A stretch of 64,000 bases of DNA from Peromyscus leucopus (GCF_004664715.2 NC_051066.1:80392735-80456734), one strand, 5' to 3'. Shown: positions 12,801 through 22,770, counted from the first letter of the stretch. Notes: a model not told the origin generated them from the sequence alone. Translations and numbers: made by a program.

Positions 12801-15800
12801 CTGAATTCCTTAGTTCTTTATAAATACAGTTCGATCTGTAACTCATAACTTTTAGAGGGAAAAGTAGAGAAGGGTGGGGTGGGGGTGGGTGGGCATAAAA
12901 AAAGTCAACATCTCTACCTGAACCCAAGGAGACCTAGCTCCTTTCTCTGGAACTTGTGGACATTATTAACAACATTCAAGTGTCCCTTCACGCACAACTT
13001 TAACAGATCTGGGACTGAAAGACTAAATCTCATGCATCCTTGGGCTTCCCTCCAGAAGCCTCAGCTGGGCACAGCAGAATTCATTCAATCCTGCACAGGC
13101 AGGCCCTGCTCCAATCCTGAGGACACACTGGCAACATGGCCCACTGGCTACCCAACACCACTGAGAAGCAGAACCCTAGGCCAGCAGAGGCTCAATGTCC
13201 TGAAACAATGTAACCCCTCCTTTGAGGAAAGAATAGCATTTGATCTACACCAATCAACACCCAGGGCACAGATCAGTCCAATGCACAGCAAACTGTTGAC
13301 TGAAATTACAGGAGTGATCTCGACCTCTCTTGAAAGGTCACGAGAGTAAGATCCTGAGAAAGGACAGGGAATGTAGACAGAATGCTTTAGTCGGGACGCG
13401 TAGGTCTTCGTTCTGGCTCTTGTGTGATCAGAAGCGAGTCTCTGAGGCACTTTCCCTTGTAAGTGGAAACACCCAAGTGACAAGAAATGTATGAGGAAGA
13501 GGAGGAGGAGGGGTGTCTTTCCTCACTCTGGACAACAACGTAAATCCAGTGTGGAAGAAAAATTCCCATTCTCAGCAAAAAACGTGAAGTGAGTAAAGCT
13601 TCTAGGAAGGGCCTAGGGCAAATGGGGTTCCCCTGCCAGCTGCCATCAAGGGACCAAGAGAAACCAGAAACTAGGTGGACAGGTGAAATCACCCCCAACT
13701 TTGTAAAGTAATTCATATTTTTCTAAGAGTAGATGAAGCCATTGAGATCGTACGCAGTCTGTGGCTTTACTTTGCGACCCTTCAGAGATCTTTAATGATG
13801 ACGTGGTTTTTTTTTTTTTTTTTTTTTTTTTGGTTTTTCGAGACAGGGTTTCTCTGTGTAGCTTTGTGCCTTTCTTGGATCTCGCTCTGTAGACCAGGCG
13901 GGCCTCAAACTCACAGAGATCTGCCTGCCTCTGCCTCCCGAGTGCTGGGATTAAAGGTGTGCGCCACCACCGCCTGGCTGATGACATGTGTTTTTAACAG
14001 ATGGTCAAGTGATAGACACAAAGCTGTCTGGATCTAGCCAAGTTCCTCCCTCAGCAGCCCAGACTTGGAGGGGGCTGTTGAGGCAGAAGACCGGGAGGCA
14101 ACTCATCACTTAGCCCAGGCTAGACCTGTCATTGCTAAAATAGCCCAATTCCGGCCCATATTACCTTAGAAGGGAAGGGGCTCAGGCCAGGGACCTGGAT
14201 GTTATTCTTGGTTCCTTCCTCAACACTGGGTCATGGGCAAGTGCTGCCACAAGTGTCTGCATCTTTCCTGTCCTAACATCCAGACAGACCGACCCTCACC
14301 TAGCCACTGCCCAGGACTGCCTATCTGCCACGGTTACACTGCCTGATTGGCTTTCCTAACCAAGTTTGGAAATTAGGACATTCTGTCCAACACACAGATA
14401 ACATCTCTACCTCCTCAAGGTTCTTCCCTCTGCCCTTTATTTTCCCTCCTCTTCTACTTCCCATTTCCTCTTCTCTGCCTTTGAGGGATCCAGCACCCCT
14501 CCTGCCTCACAGAAGTTCAAAACCCTGATAAACAAGTTGGCCCCTCACTTCAGGAACACCTTTCTGTTACCATACACCAGTCAACCTTTGAACCCCCTCA
14601 TAAGCTCAGATGAGGTTCCATCTGCAAACCCCAAGCCTCTCCAACCTGAAGCCCCAGGGGCCCCGATAAACACACAGACCGTGATGGTTTCTCCGTGTGG
14701 CCATCACAGTAATCCTGAAAGTACTGGCCTGTCCTCACATGGGGTGACCAGCACCCCGAGACCTACAGTATGAGGGTTCATCTTTGTACCTGCTACATGT
14801 CAAACACAAACAGCCACTGCCATGCTTACATGAATAAAATAACAGAATCAAGGTCTCCATACAAGGGTCAAACCCAGACAACTCCATTAACACTTCCAGC
14901 CGCCACTTAAGCTAACCACCCCATGAAGAAATTAAATGAAGCCAGAGGACCTAGGCTAGTGTTTCCAGTTCCTAACTCTCTCCCCCCTCCTCCTTTTCCA
15001 AGACAAAGCAGAATGGCTGCAATCAGGGCCCTAGAATAAATCAGTCTCCAGGGTCTCAAAGCAAACAAGAGAGTGAATTATCAATGGCCCCTATTGTTAG
15101 TCCCAAAACAAGAAGAGAAAGTACTTCCCTGCCGAGTAAAGACAGGGTTTGGAGGTAACTTTGAAGTCCAAAGGTCTTTTTATCACAACAGGCAGATGCT
15201 GTACCTGCACAATAGGTATCATTTATCCTGTTCCATTGAATCACTCTGGCCTCTCTGTGGCTCGGAGATAGCTGTGTTCTTTTCAGCAGTAGCAGAACAC
15301 GAAGATCCTCCACCCCCCCAGGAGCCAGGTTCTGGAAGTTCTAGTGGCCCACAGGCTGGATCGCTGTGTTCCTCCAGCCCGGACCTCCACCTGCTCTTCA
15401 CTACTAGTCCCTCCGAAAGGTTTTCAGATAAGTGCACAATGCCGAGTGTCTCCTGGGGAGATCAGGTGAGGGAGTACTGAGATGTTGCCCAGATTTATTT
15501 CCTGATTCCAAGTTAAGCTCACAGTGCACCACCATAGCCATTCTGCAGCTTTTTTTTTTTCCCCTGACAACCAGTTGCCAAAAAACTGAGCGCCTCACCC
15601 AAAAGGCTGGGAAGCAGAGCCCAAAGAATCTGTTTCCATCTCTGCGCCTCCTCCCCCATCTACTAGCTTCAGTGACCCCTTTAGAAACTCGTATGTCTGT
15701 GCATGAGATTCCTGGGATGACTGGTCGGACGACAAGACCCTGACCCAGAGACAGGCCAACGATAAGCCTCTCCGTCGACTGCCCCCTTCATTCAGCTCTT

Positions 15801-16460
15801 CCCCATCTCTGTTGGGTCTTGAGACGCTTTTACCAAGTCTCAAGCGCCTCTCTCTGGGGCTAAGAATGGGGGAAAGAACTCGTGTACCAAAAGGCCACAG
15901 CCAACAAACTCTGGCTCACTCTCTTCTGATGCAACCTAAAGGAGGGGGCGGGCCCTCTTGCTCCCAGCTCCCGCGGCCGCTGCCACGTTCTCGTCTGCCC
16001 GTGGGAAGCTATCCCGGCCGGGGCGTGGCGGCGACCTCCACGCGGGGTCTGGGCGCCCGCTGGCAACTTTGTGCCGCTGAGCCCGGCTCCGGCCTCGGCG
16101 CTGTGACCAACTGGCACGATTTCGCTTTCGCTTTGCTCCGGAGGTCCCGCGTGGCTCCCCTCTGAGATTGCCGTGGGCCCCTGCGTGGTCCCCCGCGCGG
16201 CCCGGGCCGCGGCCTCACCCCAGCCTCTCCTTGCTCTCCTCCGGGCTTAGCTGATCGAAGGTCTTGGAGTCCTCCTTGCCCAGGAAGGCCTCGTGATCGT
16301 ACTGGAAGCTCTGGTTGTCCTCGGGCGGCCGCTCGCCCAGCTCCGAGTCGGGCCGCACCACGCGCTCTTTGCGCACGGTGGGCTTGGCTCGCAGCGTCAG
16401 CGCCAGCGCCAGCAGCAGCAGCAGCCCCAGGGCGAGTCCCAGGCGGCCACCGTGCGCCAT
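3919..16460 (-). CDS. Rcn1: Reticulocalbin-1 (six coding exons, complete)
   Basis: Join on the minus strand: 16460-16219, 11753-11560, 10644-10466, 8581-8521, 5179-4980, 4026-3919. This is 984 nt coding for 327 residues plus TGA. The product is a CREC-family calcium-binding protein of the ER lumen, close in length to known RCN1 (about 325-331). Visible parts: a leucine-rich signal peptide (about 1-25); an NQS glycosylation sequon at N49; EF-hand loops at 88-99, 124-135, 175-186, 212-223, 253-264 and 289-300; and the HDEL retrieval signal at 324-327. Loops 2, 3 and 6 lack the usual Gly at loop position 6, which fits weaker calcium sites as known in the family. All introns are GT-AG and the phases join correctly. 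The ATG at 16460 has a strong context (A at -3, G at +4). Identity is certain from family knowledge; splice sites were read directly. Confidence 0.97.
4027..4979 (-). other. Rcn1: Rcn1 intron 5
   Basis: Phase 0 intron with donor GTAGCT (less than ideal at +4 to +6) and acceptor CCACAG. It contains one diverged SINE fragment near 4432-4502; the rest is non-repetitive. Confidence 0.9.
4432..4502 (-). mobile_element. ID/B4-type tRNA-derived SINE fragment
   Basis: GGCTGGAACCCAGAGCC, then CCAAGTGCTCTACTACTGAGC, then a CCCAGCCCC end. This is the reverse complement of the tRNA-like head shared by ID and B4 SINEs. Only the head is present. Confidence 0.55.
4980..5179 (-). CDS. Rcn1: Rcn1 coding exon 5
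   Basis: Codes for the remainder of residue 226 to residue 292. The acceptor is CTTCTAG before CGGACATG. The exon ends AAG before the GTAGCT donor. It holds EF-hand loop 5 (D253 to E264, [12 protein letters not shown], all ligands present) and the first part of loop 6. Confidence 0.96.
5350..5460. mobile_element. Possible MIR fragment
   Basis: Contains a GTAAAATGGAGATAATGAT-type block typical of the MIR core and 3' region. Old and diverged; edges uncertain. Confidence 0.35.
5811..5936 (-). mobile_element. B1 SINE with expanded CCG tail
   Basis: Reverse-complement B1 blocks in order: G-rich/T lead, GGGTTCTCTGTGTAG, CTCACTCTGTAGAC, GGCTGGCCTCGAACTC and a CTCCCAGTGCTGG block. Where a normal B1 would read on through its GC-rich 5' end, the sequence turns into the CCG repeat at 5937. 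Confidence 0.85.
5937..5999 (+). repeat. (CCG/GCC)n microsatellite in Rcn1 intron 4
   Basis: About 63 bases of nearly pure GCC triplets, broken by two CCCC interruptions and one CTG. It sits exactly where the GC-rich end of the B1 (normally GCCACCACCGCCCGGC-like) should be, which suggests triplet expansion from that end. On the Rcn1 sense strand it is a GGC/CGG repeat. Confidence 0.9.
6064..6197 (-). mobile_element. Diverged B1 SINE
   Basis: TTGAGACAGGTTCACTCTA lead, a CTGGAACTC block, a second GGAACTC block, then AGTGCTGGGATTAAAG and a GTGCTACCATGTCCAGC end. This is reverse-complement B1 order. Confidence 0.8.
6447..6597 (+). mobile_element. B1 SINE
   Basis: CACGCCTTTAATCCCAGC, then GGCCAGCCTGGTCTACAGAG, then ACAGAGAAACCCTGTCTTG and an A-rich tail: forward B1 order. 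It lacks the first few bases. A short insertion/deletion lies near 6535-6555. Confidence 0.88.
6621..6670 (+). repeat. (TG)n microsatellite
   Basis: About 50 bases of TG dinucleotides with one TTG interruption, joined to the B4-like SINE that follows. It is probably that SINE's (CA)n tail. Confidence 0.92.
6671..6935 (-). mobile_element. B4/RSINE1-like SINE
   Basis: Blocks TTTGAGACAGGGTCTCTCA, CTGGAGTTCACTGA, GTGCCGGGATTACGGGTGTG, TTTTATGTGGATACTGG and a final AGCACTACACCCAC-like piece follow reverse-complement B4 order. The (TG)n to its left is its tail. Confidence 0.7.
7010..7110 (-). mobile_element. Possible MIR fragment
   Basis: GGAGAAAACGGAGGCAGAGAGG, then a CAGTCAGTGAGTGGGGGAGCCAGGG-like block, resembles the reverse-complement MIR core. 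Weak evidence. Confidence 0.35.
8521..8581 (-). CDS. Rcn1: Rcn1 coding exon 4
   Basis: A short 61-nt exon coding residues 206-225 plus the first base of codon 226. The acceptor is TTCCTAG before GAAACG; the donor is GTGAGT. It contains the whole canonical EF-hand loop 4 (D212 to E223, [12 protein letters not shown]). Skipping it would shift the frame, so it must be constitutive for full-length protein. Confidence 0.96.
8723..8756 (+). repeat. (CAAA)n simple repeat
   Basis: Six or more AAAC units, ending in an A-run. Simple repeat within intron 3. Confidence 0.9.
9686..9911 (+). repeat. Long polypurine (GAAA/GGAA)n tract in intron 3
   Basis: About 226 bases of A and G only, apart from a TAGATGG break near 9721-9727. 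Units mix GAAA, GAAG and GGAA. On the Rcn1 sense strand it is polypyrimidine, (CTTT)n-like. Such tracts can form triplex DNA and bind polypyrimidine-binding proteins (general knowledge). The apparent 95-98 codon frames here only reflect composition. Confidence 0.95.
10466..10644 (-). CDS. Rcn1: Rcn1 coding exon 3
   Basis: Codes for the remainder of residue 146 to residue 205. The acceptor is CCTGCAG before GAAACC; the donor after TTG is GTAAGA. It contains EF-hand loop 3 (D175 to E186, [12 protein letters not shown]), which has Leu instead of Gly at loop position 6. Confidence 0.96.
10645..11559 (-). other. Rcn1: Rcn1 intron 2
   Basis: Phase 1 intron with donor GTAAGA and acceptor CCTGCAG. 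It is largely non-repetitive; overlapping 76-77 codon frames near 11114-11351 have no domain. Nothing else recognised. Confidence 0.9.
11560..11753 (-). CDS. Rcn1: Rcn1 coding exon 2
   Basis: Codes for the last base of codon 81 through residue 145 plus the first base of codon 146. The acceptor is CTACAG before GAAAAT; the donor is GTAAGA. It carries EF-hand loops 1 (D88-E99, [12 protein letters not shown], canonical) and 2 (D124-E135, [12 protein letters not shown]). Confidence 0.97.
12140..12235 (-). mobile_element. Possible MIR fragment
   Basis: An AAGGCCCAGAAAAGTGGAACGATC-like block followed by CACACAGGTAGTATTAGG and AACTGGG resembles the reverse-complement MIR core. Old and diverged. Confidence 0.4.
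13805..13978 (-). mobile_element. B1 SINE with target-site duplication
   Basis: Poly(T) lead (about 25 T), then CGAGACAGGGTTTCTCTGTG, TCGCTCTGTAGACCAGG, CTCCCGAGTGCTGGGATT and CGCCACCACCGCCTGGC: a nearly full-length reverse-complement B1. It is flanked by TGATGACGTG and TGATGACATG, a 10-bp target-site duplication with one mismatch. It is one of the youngest-looking SINEs in the window. Confidence 0.93.
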
Positions 16461-16720
16461 GGTCGCGAGCAGAGGATGGTGGCAGGGCAGTAGGGGTTCG
16501 CAGCACCGCAGTCGCTGTCCCCTCCCCAGCGAGGGGCGCGCCCGGCTGGCGAAGGAAGGCTCGGGCCGCCCCACTCACACGCCCATTGGCCGCGGCGCTG
16601 CCGGGGGAGGCCGGGGCCGCGGAGCCACGTCGCCAGCCCGGGTGGTGGGCGCCGGGCTCGGGTTTCGCCTCGGCCCCTCCCCGCGATCTGGTTGCGAGGG
16701 GCGGGCCCAGACGAAGGGGG
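15960..16720 (-). promoter_or_regulatory. CpG-island promoter of Rcn1
   Basis: A sharp rise in G+C and CpG covers exon 1 and both flanks, while neighbouring DNA is CpG-poor. In the Rcn1 direction there is a CCAAT box (ATTGG at 16585-16589) about 125 bp upstream of the ATG and a GC box (GGGGCGGG at 16698-16705). I see no TATA box. This is the usual pattern of a broad housekeeping promoter. A 3-codon ATG-TGA frame overlaps the CCAAT box and is probably upstream of the transcription start. Confidence 0.85.
16219..16460 (-). CDS. Rcn1: Rcn1 coding exon 1
   Basis: Codes for residues 1-80 and two bases of codon 81. It starts at ATG 16460-16458 in a strong initiation context. It encodes the signal peptide (hydrophobic [15 protein letters not shown] stretch, likely cleaved near residue 25) and an acidic segment with the N49 sequon. 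The frame stays open upstream of the ATG, but I find no ATG there in frame, so this start is the choice. Confidence 0.96.
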
Positions 16721-17481
16721 CTGCGAACTGGAAGGCTCTCTGCACGACCGGAAAGAAGTTCTTTATTAGGGGGGGAAAAAGCAACAGATGTTCGGAGTGA
16801 TAGCTCTTCCTCCGGCTTAGAGAAACAGAGCTCCCCCTCAGCTTTAAACTGAGAGCCCGAACGTCAGTCGCAGGTTTGCCCAGAGATGGGCACTTAAGCC
16901 CAATTCGACTCCAGTTAACACAGTTTGCTTTGTGGTTACCTGCACAAGAGTCTGGAAGGAGGCCAGGATGGGCGTGGTCCCCTAGATTAGGGAGGAGGCA
17001 ATCTCAACATCCAGGAGATAAGGCTGTAGGGCTGTGGGAGGGGACCCGTGAGAAAGGAGAAGTCCTTTCTAGCCCCTATAGGGGAGAGGCTTCCCAAAAG
17101 AAACAGAGATACCAGATTATAATGCTGTTCTTTCTGAATGTTTCCAAGTCATTTTACAAACCCACTACGTGATTTAATTCCTACCAGCATATCAAATCTG
17201 AAATAATGAAACTAATCAGAGATGGTCTATATTATATAACTTTCTGAATGACAGAAATGTTCTCTACATGGTCTGTCCTATATGCAGTGGCCATTGAATA
17301 CTTGACATAGAGCCGGTCCCAGCTCAATAGCTGAGTTTAAATGTAAATAGCCATGCATAGCTACTGGCTGTCACACTGATGATGCAGGTCTGAACTTAAT
17401 CATTCTTTTCACAAAAATGTATGAAGGGCTGTTGGTGTTGGGATTCCATTAAAGTATCAGAGGGTCACTGGATAGTCTACA
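16721..17481. other. Upstream flank of Rcn1, nothing recognised
   Basis: Non-repetitive sequence leaving the CpG island. No exon, SINE or LTR recognised. An AT-rich stretch lies near 17150-17260. Confidence 0.4.
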
Positions 17482-17672
17482 ACAGAGTTTCCCAACCTCT
17501 GGGTCACAACCCCTTTGGGATTACACACCAGATATTTACATTGCGACTCATAACAGTAATAAAATTACAGTTATGAAGTAGCAAGGAAATGATTTTATGG
17601 TTGGGGGTCACCACAACATGAGAAACTGTATTAAAGGGTTGTAGCCTTAGGAAGGTTGAGAACCGCCGCTCT
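17482..17672 (-). mobile_element. URR1 DNA transposon (hAT-Charlie, non-autonomous)
   Basis: Reverse complement of the 22002-22232 copy. Shared blocks are GGTCACAACCCCTTTGGG, AGTTATGAAGTAGCAA, GGTTGGGGGTCACCACAAC and a GGTTGAGAACCGC terminus. The terminal inverted repeats (CAGNGGTTCTCAACC-like) are the Charlie type. The family is rodent-specific. Confidence 0.88.
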
Positions 17673-17927
17673 AAAGAGTTGCAGGAAACTGTGGTTGGAG
17701 AAATCTCCCCCACCTCCAGCCCTAAGAACTATAGTACCGTCCGGGGCCCGTTTTCTGCTCACCCCCCTCACCTTAACATTCTCAAGGAAAGTTCATTGGC
17801 CTGTCTTCTTGCCCTTGTAATAAGGAAGTCAGGACACCATAGCAGAGATGCAAAGAACCTTCTAAAAAGACCATTTTCTGCTAACAAATGAAGACAATGG
17901 GCTGCTACATCTAAGTTGTTTTTGTTT

Positions 17928-18005
17928 TTTTTTGTTTTGTTGTTTTTTTTTTTTTTTCCAGACAGGGTTTCTCTGTGTAGTTTTGCACCTTTCCTGAATC
18001 TTGAT
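17928..18005 (-). mobile_element. Truncated B1 SINE
   Basis: Poly(T)/TTTTG lead then CAGACAGGGTTTCTCTGTGTAG, TTTGCACCTTTCCTG and TCTTGATCT, where B1 homology stops. About half the element is present. Confidence 0.8.
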
Positions 18006-18811
18006 CTAAGTCTTGAGGGAAAAATGAATAACAAGACAGCCATGGTTCTACACAGTGTATGAAGTGGATCAAGCAGGGAAGACTGTCTGGAGTGAATGAT
18101 ACATAGTAACGGAGACTAGAGATAAGTAGGTAAGCCAGGCTGGGAGCTGTGGCTTGTGAGGGTCCTATGTTAGCTGGCAGAGGACAGAGGAGTTGGAAGT
18201 AATGCTCTGTGACCTTGTACAACACCTCCATTTGTCAGCGAGACCTGGCCCATGCGAAGGGGGCGGGGAACGTCCAGTGTCTGATGGATCTAGTGTTCCT
18301 TTGTTGATTTTCTATTGGGGTAAGAATTGCTGTATTTGAAACTAGAAATGTCTCAGTTGTTGGTATAGAGGTGTGGACTTTCAGCAAAGGAAACACATTA
18401 CTTTGGGGATGAAATGCTCCCTTGATTTTAACTTGGCTGAATCAAGAAAGAGACATTCCTCTGGGCATGTCTGTGAAACATTTCCAAGAAGTATTAACAG
18501 GAAGGAACCCTTAGAGAGGGCAGCTCCCAGATGCAGAGCCTAGGGGAAAGTCACCTTTACCTCATGCTGGTGAGTATTGCCACTGTGGTCAGACTGCAGC
18601 TTCTTCAGGCTTCCAAGGTGAACTGAAGACCAGTGACTCTCCAGGCTTCTTCTGACCCTTCAGCACTAGATTAGGGCTGAGCAGCTCTCTCAAATCCTCA
18701 GCTTCTCCAGAACACTGATGGCCACCGATGGACTAGCCAGCTCCTATACTGAAAGCCAATCTAATAAATCCCCTTTTACAATACAATATTTATTGCAACT
18801 TTTACAATATT
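18006..18811. other. Intergenic, nothing recognised
   Basis: Non-repetitive sequence between a B1 fragment and a solo LTR. No coding potential stands out. Confidence 0.4.
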
Positions 18812-19170
18812 TGTTGCAGAGTATTTTACACTGTGAAGAGGTGTCTTTGCCAAGGCTCCTTCTGATTGGTTCAATAAAGAGCTGAATGACCAATAGGAAG
18901 GAAGAGGCCTAGATAGGAAGAGGTTAGGAGGGACTTCTGGAGACAGAGAGGACTCTGGGAAGAGAAAGGTGGAGAAGCCTGGAGACAAGGAGAGGAAACA
19001 GGAGGTACAAGATGGAAGAGAGCTAGCACCAAGTAGATTGCATATAAATGGGTTAATTTAAGTTAAAGAGCTAGTTAGGAACAAGCCTAAGCTACAGGCC
19101 GAGCTTTCATAATAAATCTCCGTGTCATTATTTGGGAGCTAGCTGACAGGACAGAAAAAGACTCGTTACA
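18812..19170 (+). mobile_element. Solo LTR, mys/MYSERV-like ERV
   Basis: A 359-bp unit that starts TG and ends CA. It carries a CTGATTGGTTCAATAAAGAG block with CCAAT-type and AATAAA elements, a purine-rich middle and the ATGGGTTAATTTAAGTTAAAG block near the 3' end. The 3' half matches the LTR-like elements at 43890-44261 and 48134-48499. No internal retroviral sequence adjoins it, so it is a solo LTR. The family name is from memory; homology among the three copies is read directly. Confidence 0.7.
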
Positions 19171-20970
19171 CTTACTTATTCTGCTGTTTCTTTTCCCTGA
19201 GAGAATCCTGACTAATGAACTTCTCAAACACAAATGTCTTGGGGTTAAGTGACTTAGTGCCCTCTGTTCACAAGGCAAAGGGGATATAAATTGAGTCGGG
19301 GAGGAGAGAAGGAGAGCTTGGAAAGGGGATGGGAAGGTGAGTGGAGACTGGCTGGCTCCCTGGAGTTCAGTCGGAATGTCAGGAATGAAGGTGGCCTAGC
19401 TTCACGCTTGCTACAGTTAGGCTTCCTGCCACACGCTTCCCACAGATTGTTTCCCTGTGGGAATTCCCCGCTCGACTGTGAATCCGGAAGCTTTTATGTA
19501 ATTTCCCCTGGAGCTTGCCTACATTCTCTTCCTGCATTTTTTTTCTCCAGTCTTCCCTGGAGAATTAAGAAGTCCCCTCAACCAAGTGATCAGGAAAAGT
19601 GATGATGCCAGCAGACCGAGGTTCTCCACTAAGCGATTATTTTCTTTCCTTTTTAAGGCTTGCTTTTTCTCTCCCCCCCCCCCAGCTTATATGGGGAGAC
19701 TGAATGATGAAGCACATTTTCGCTTCCTAAGTTAACCATCATCCTTAATGAGACAAAGGATGCCCCAAGCAGGAGGAGGCACGTAGCTGAGGGCTGAACC
19801 AGTGCAAAGGAAAGGCAGTTTCAAATAGTTGAATTGATAGGTTAGGGTATGCCGATTTGTTTGTTGCAAGTAATACCATCCAAACTCAGACTGAAAGTTA
19901 AGATAACATTATTATTTCATGTATCAAAAAGTCTTAACACGTCTTTGTGTGGGTGTGTGGTTTTTTTTTTTTGTTTTGTTTTTTTTTTGGGGGGGGGGGG
20001 TGTTTGGCACCTTTGTTCCGAGTCCTGTCTGTGGTTAGATGTACATAGTCTGGTCCATGAGCGTCCAAGGATTCTCCTGCTTCAGTAGCATCCAGCTTTC
20101 CATGGGTTCCAAACTAAGGGCCTCAGACTGGTTGCGCAACGCTTTAGCCACCAGCCTAGTCCTCCGCTCAGAAAGTCTTGAGTTAAATCAATTTGGGACC
20201 GGCTCATGCACATGGCTCAGGGGCATCATCAAGGAACCAGGTTTTAAAGTTTTTTGGTTTTTCTCCAGTAGCTAAGAAATAGTTTTCTTCCTAACTTTCC
20301 TACCAGATCCCCTCTTCTCATTGGCCAGAATGGTATGGAAATTCCACCCTAACCCAGTTGATTAGGCCAATCAAAACAGCTGGGAAAGTACACAGAATCC
20401 TCAGAAGTCCATCCTGACGGTTCTGGCAGGAAAGAACAAGGCAGGTGGTTAGAGATACCACAAGAATTTGTAATTAACTGCTGTGTTTAAAAGTTTTTGC
20501 CTCCTCTCCACCTCCTGCCTCCCCATCACTCAGAGTCAGAGAAAGTTGTCAAGATTCAACTCAGAGGTCATTTATTCCATGGCGTTTTCCCTTAGATCTC
20601 AGAGCAGACTCAGTAATTTCTAACTCAAAATGCCCAGAGTCTTTGCATCTCATACACGGCTTTTTCAGTCTGATTTGTGCTAACACATTCGTTTCAGTTT
20701 CTCCTAAGTCAAATTCCCTAAAAAGAACGAACCTATATTATTCCTGTCTATATACATAAATCCAAGGACTGTATCATTTAGTGACTTCTCCTTGAAGTTA
20801 ATCAAAAATGAAAGCTTGCCATGAGGCTGGGGACCATATTCTTTTTGTTCATTGCATAGCCACTATCTAGCTTAATACCTGGCCATAGTTGGTACCTCAG
20901 TCACATCTGAGTGCATAATAAAATACTAATGCCTACCAACTTTTGTTTCTAGTTAAGAAAGAGAAAGGTA
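19171..20970. other. Intergenic with poly-C and T/G tracts
   Basis: Mostly non-repetitive. It includes a run of 11 C (19673-19683) and a T-rich then G-rich run (19961-20001). No gene or transposon is recognised; a 103-codon frame at 19291-19602 has no domain. Confidence 0.4.
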
Positions 20971-20974
20971 GTGT

Positions 20975-21395
20975 CTTATTACTGTGAAGAGTCACCATGA
21001 CCATGGCAACTCTTATAAAGGAAAACATTTAATCGTAGTAACTTGCTTACAGTTCAGAGATTCAGTCCATCATGGCAGGATTCATGGCAGTATGTAGGCA
21101 GATGTGGTGCTGGAGCTGATTCCTACATCTTGACTCAGATGCAACAGGAAGTTGACAGACTGTCACACCCAGTGAAGCTTGAGAAGAAGACCTTAAAGCC
21201 CGCCCCCACAGTGACACACTTCCAACAGAAGGTGTGGCCCAGATTAAAGGTGTGCCCTCCAGCCTCAAGGTCTGGATTAAAGGTGTGCCCTCCAGCCTCT
21301 TCCAACAAGACCACACTTCCTCCAACAGGGCCACACCTCCTAATAATGCCACTGCCTACAAGCTTATAGGGGCCAAATAAATCCACACTACCACA
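20975..21395 (-). mobile_element. Rodent interspersed repeat, family B copy
   Basis: TTACTGTGAAGAGTCACCATGACCATGGCAACTC-type start, CCTTAAAGCCCGCCCCCACA and CACACTTCCTCCAACAGGGC blocks, homologous to 52560-52945 in the same orientation and to 39291-39640 inverted. It contains a private 33-bp tandem duplication (21242-21307). The two families (A and B) share their last 40-50 bases. Confidence 0.75.
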
Positions 21396-22001
21396 GGTAG
21401 AGGCTGCATTTACCCTCATTTTCCCTTTCAACACATACACACAGCATAGTGAACATCAAGCAGTGAATGGCACTGGGAATAATCAAGGTGAGTCCTATTA
21501 TTATCTCAGCTTATTGCCTTGAGCAGAATTTCCAGCTGTGGAACAAGGAATGAGAATGGAGGGGAATATCCAGGAAGACTAAGTATTGCCTAGGCAAGCA
21601 CGCTCACAAGGAGAGAGCTACAGAGACCCCTGGAGACCTGCAGCAAGTCTCCACTGCGTATTCAGAGCACGGATCAATGCGTGCACTCAAGACTGAAGAA
21701 TGAACCATCTGCAAGAGTCACAGAAACTGTGAGTACCAGGCCCAGAACCCGTTCCCACTGGTCAGACGGGAAAAACACATCAGTAATTGGCCACTGGGTG
21801 GAACATTCACTAAGGTCTTGCCTCAGAGGGGAGCAATAATCAGCCCTAGACTTGCTATTGCTCCCCAAATGACTAACAGAATATCAAAGCAAAATGTGAA
21901 CAATAAGACTGTTCCAAGTTACTTGACTCCTCCGAGAGAAAATGTTCAAGGAAACTTATAGGCATAGAGTACAGAAAACACAAGGGAGTGGGGAGAACCC
22001 G
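21396..22001. other. Intergenic, nothing recognised
   Basis: Non-repetitive sequence; no gene or transposon recognised. Confidence 0.4.
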
Positions 22002-22232
22002 AGTGGTTCTCAACCTTCCTAGTGCTGTGATCCTTTAATACAGTTCCTCGTGTTATGGTGGACACCCCCCACCCCTGCCATAGAATTATTTTTGTTGCTA
22101 CTTCATAACTGTAAATTTACTGTTATGATCATGATGTAAATATCTTGTGTTTTCCAGTGGTCTTGGAAGATCCATGTGAAAGGGTCATTTGTCCCCTAAA
22201 GGGGTCATGACCCACAGTTTGAGAATCACTGC
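22002..22232 (+). mobile_element. URR1 DNA transposon (hAT-Charlie)
   Basis: GAGTGGTTCTCAACCTTCCT start, CTTTAATACAGTTCC, TTGCTACTTCATAACTGTAA, AAAGGGGTCATGACCCACAG and a TTGAGAATCACTG end. This is full-length forward URR1 with Charlie-type terminal inverted repeats, and the second copy in the window. Confidence 0.9.
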
Positions 22233-22271
22233 CAAATTCACAGTTTCTAACGTTCACCCAAAGATGTAGCA

Positions 22272-22400
22272 GAGAACCAGATGTGGTGGTGCATGCTTGT
22301 AGTCCCAGCACTTAGAAGGCAGAGGCAATAGACCTCCAGTTAGAAGCCAGCATGAGCTATGTGGTAAGACCCTGTGTCAAAAAAGAAGATTAAAAACAAA
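22272..22400 (+). mobile_element. B1-derived SINE
   Basis: CAGATGTGGTGGTGCATGCTTGTAGTCCCAGCAC-type start, AGAAGGCAGAGGCAA and a GACCCTGTGTCAAAAAA end. Diverged forward 7SL-derived SINE. Confidence 0.7.
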
Positions 22401-22770
22401 CAAAAAATTAATAATAAATTCTTAAAAAGACAAAACAATGCATAACATAATAATAATGAACCAGATGTTAGGACGGGCAGAGAAAACATTTAAATGGTTA
22501 TTGTCATTGTATTCAATAGATTTTAAACATTCAGAAGAGACAGGGAAAGTAACAAAAAAGATACAAGTTGAAAATAAAAGGATCAAAACTGGAATATATG
22601 AGATGAAAAATATTCCATATAAGACTGGAAGATTCAGCACTGTAGGAGAAACTATTTGCTTGAAGGCATAGCAATAGAAACTATCCCAGAGATTTCTGGG
22701 CAAGATGGCTGATTAGCAGCTGCCTCCATATGATCCAGAGCAGAAGTGTCAAAATAAGAAATACTCTTTA

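Larger units (their letters stand above)
11754..16218 (-). other. Rcn1: Rcn1 intron 1
   Basis: The largest intron (4.47 kb), phase 2, donor GTGAGG and acceptor CTACAG. It contains a possible MIR piece (12140-12235) and one B1 (13805-13978). A CpG-rich 5' part belongs to the promoter island. Between 14000 and 15900 I see only non-repetitive sequence; a 135-codon plus-strand frame at 15073-15480 has no recognisable domain. Confidence 0.9.

Noticed and set aside
15073..15480. 135-codon plus-strand gene inside Rcn1 intron 1
   Set aside because: No domain, no promoter or poly(A) arrangement, and no similarity I recognise.
16461..16578. N-terminal extension of Rcn1 upstream of the ATG at 16460
   Set aside because: The frame is open, but upstream starts are GTG, not ATG. 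The CCAAT box at 16585-16589 implies transcription starts downstream of it.
16577..16586. Upstream open reading frame regulating Rcn1 translation
   Set aside because: The ATG-TGA frame (ATG at 16586-16584) overlaps the CCAAT box, so it is probably not transcribed.
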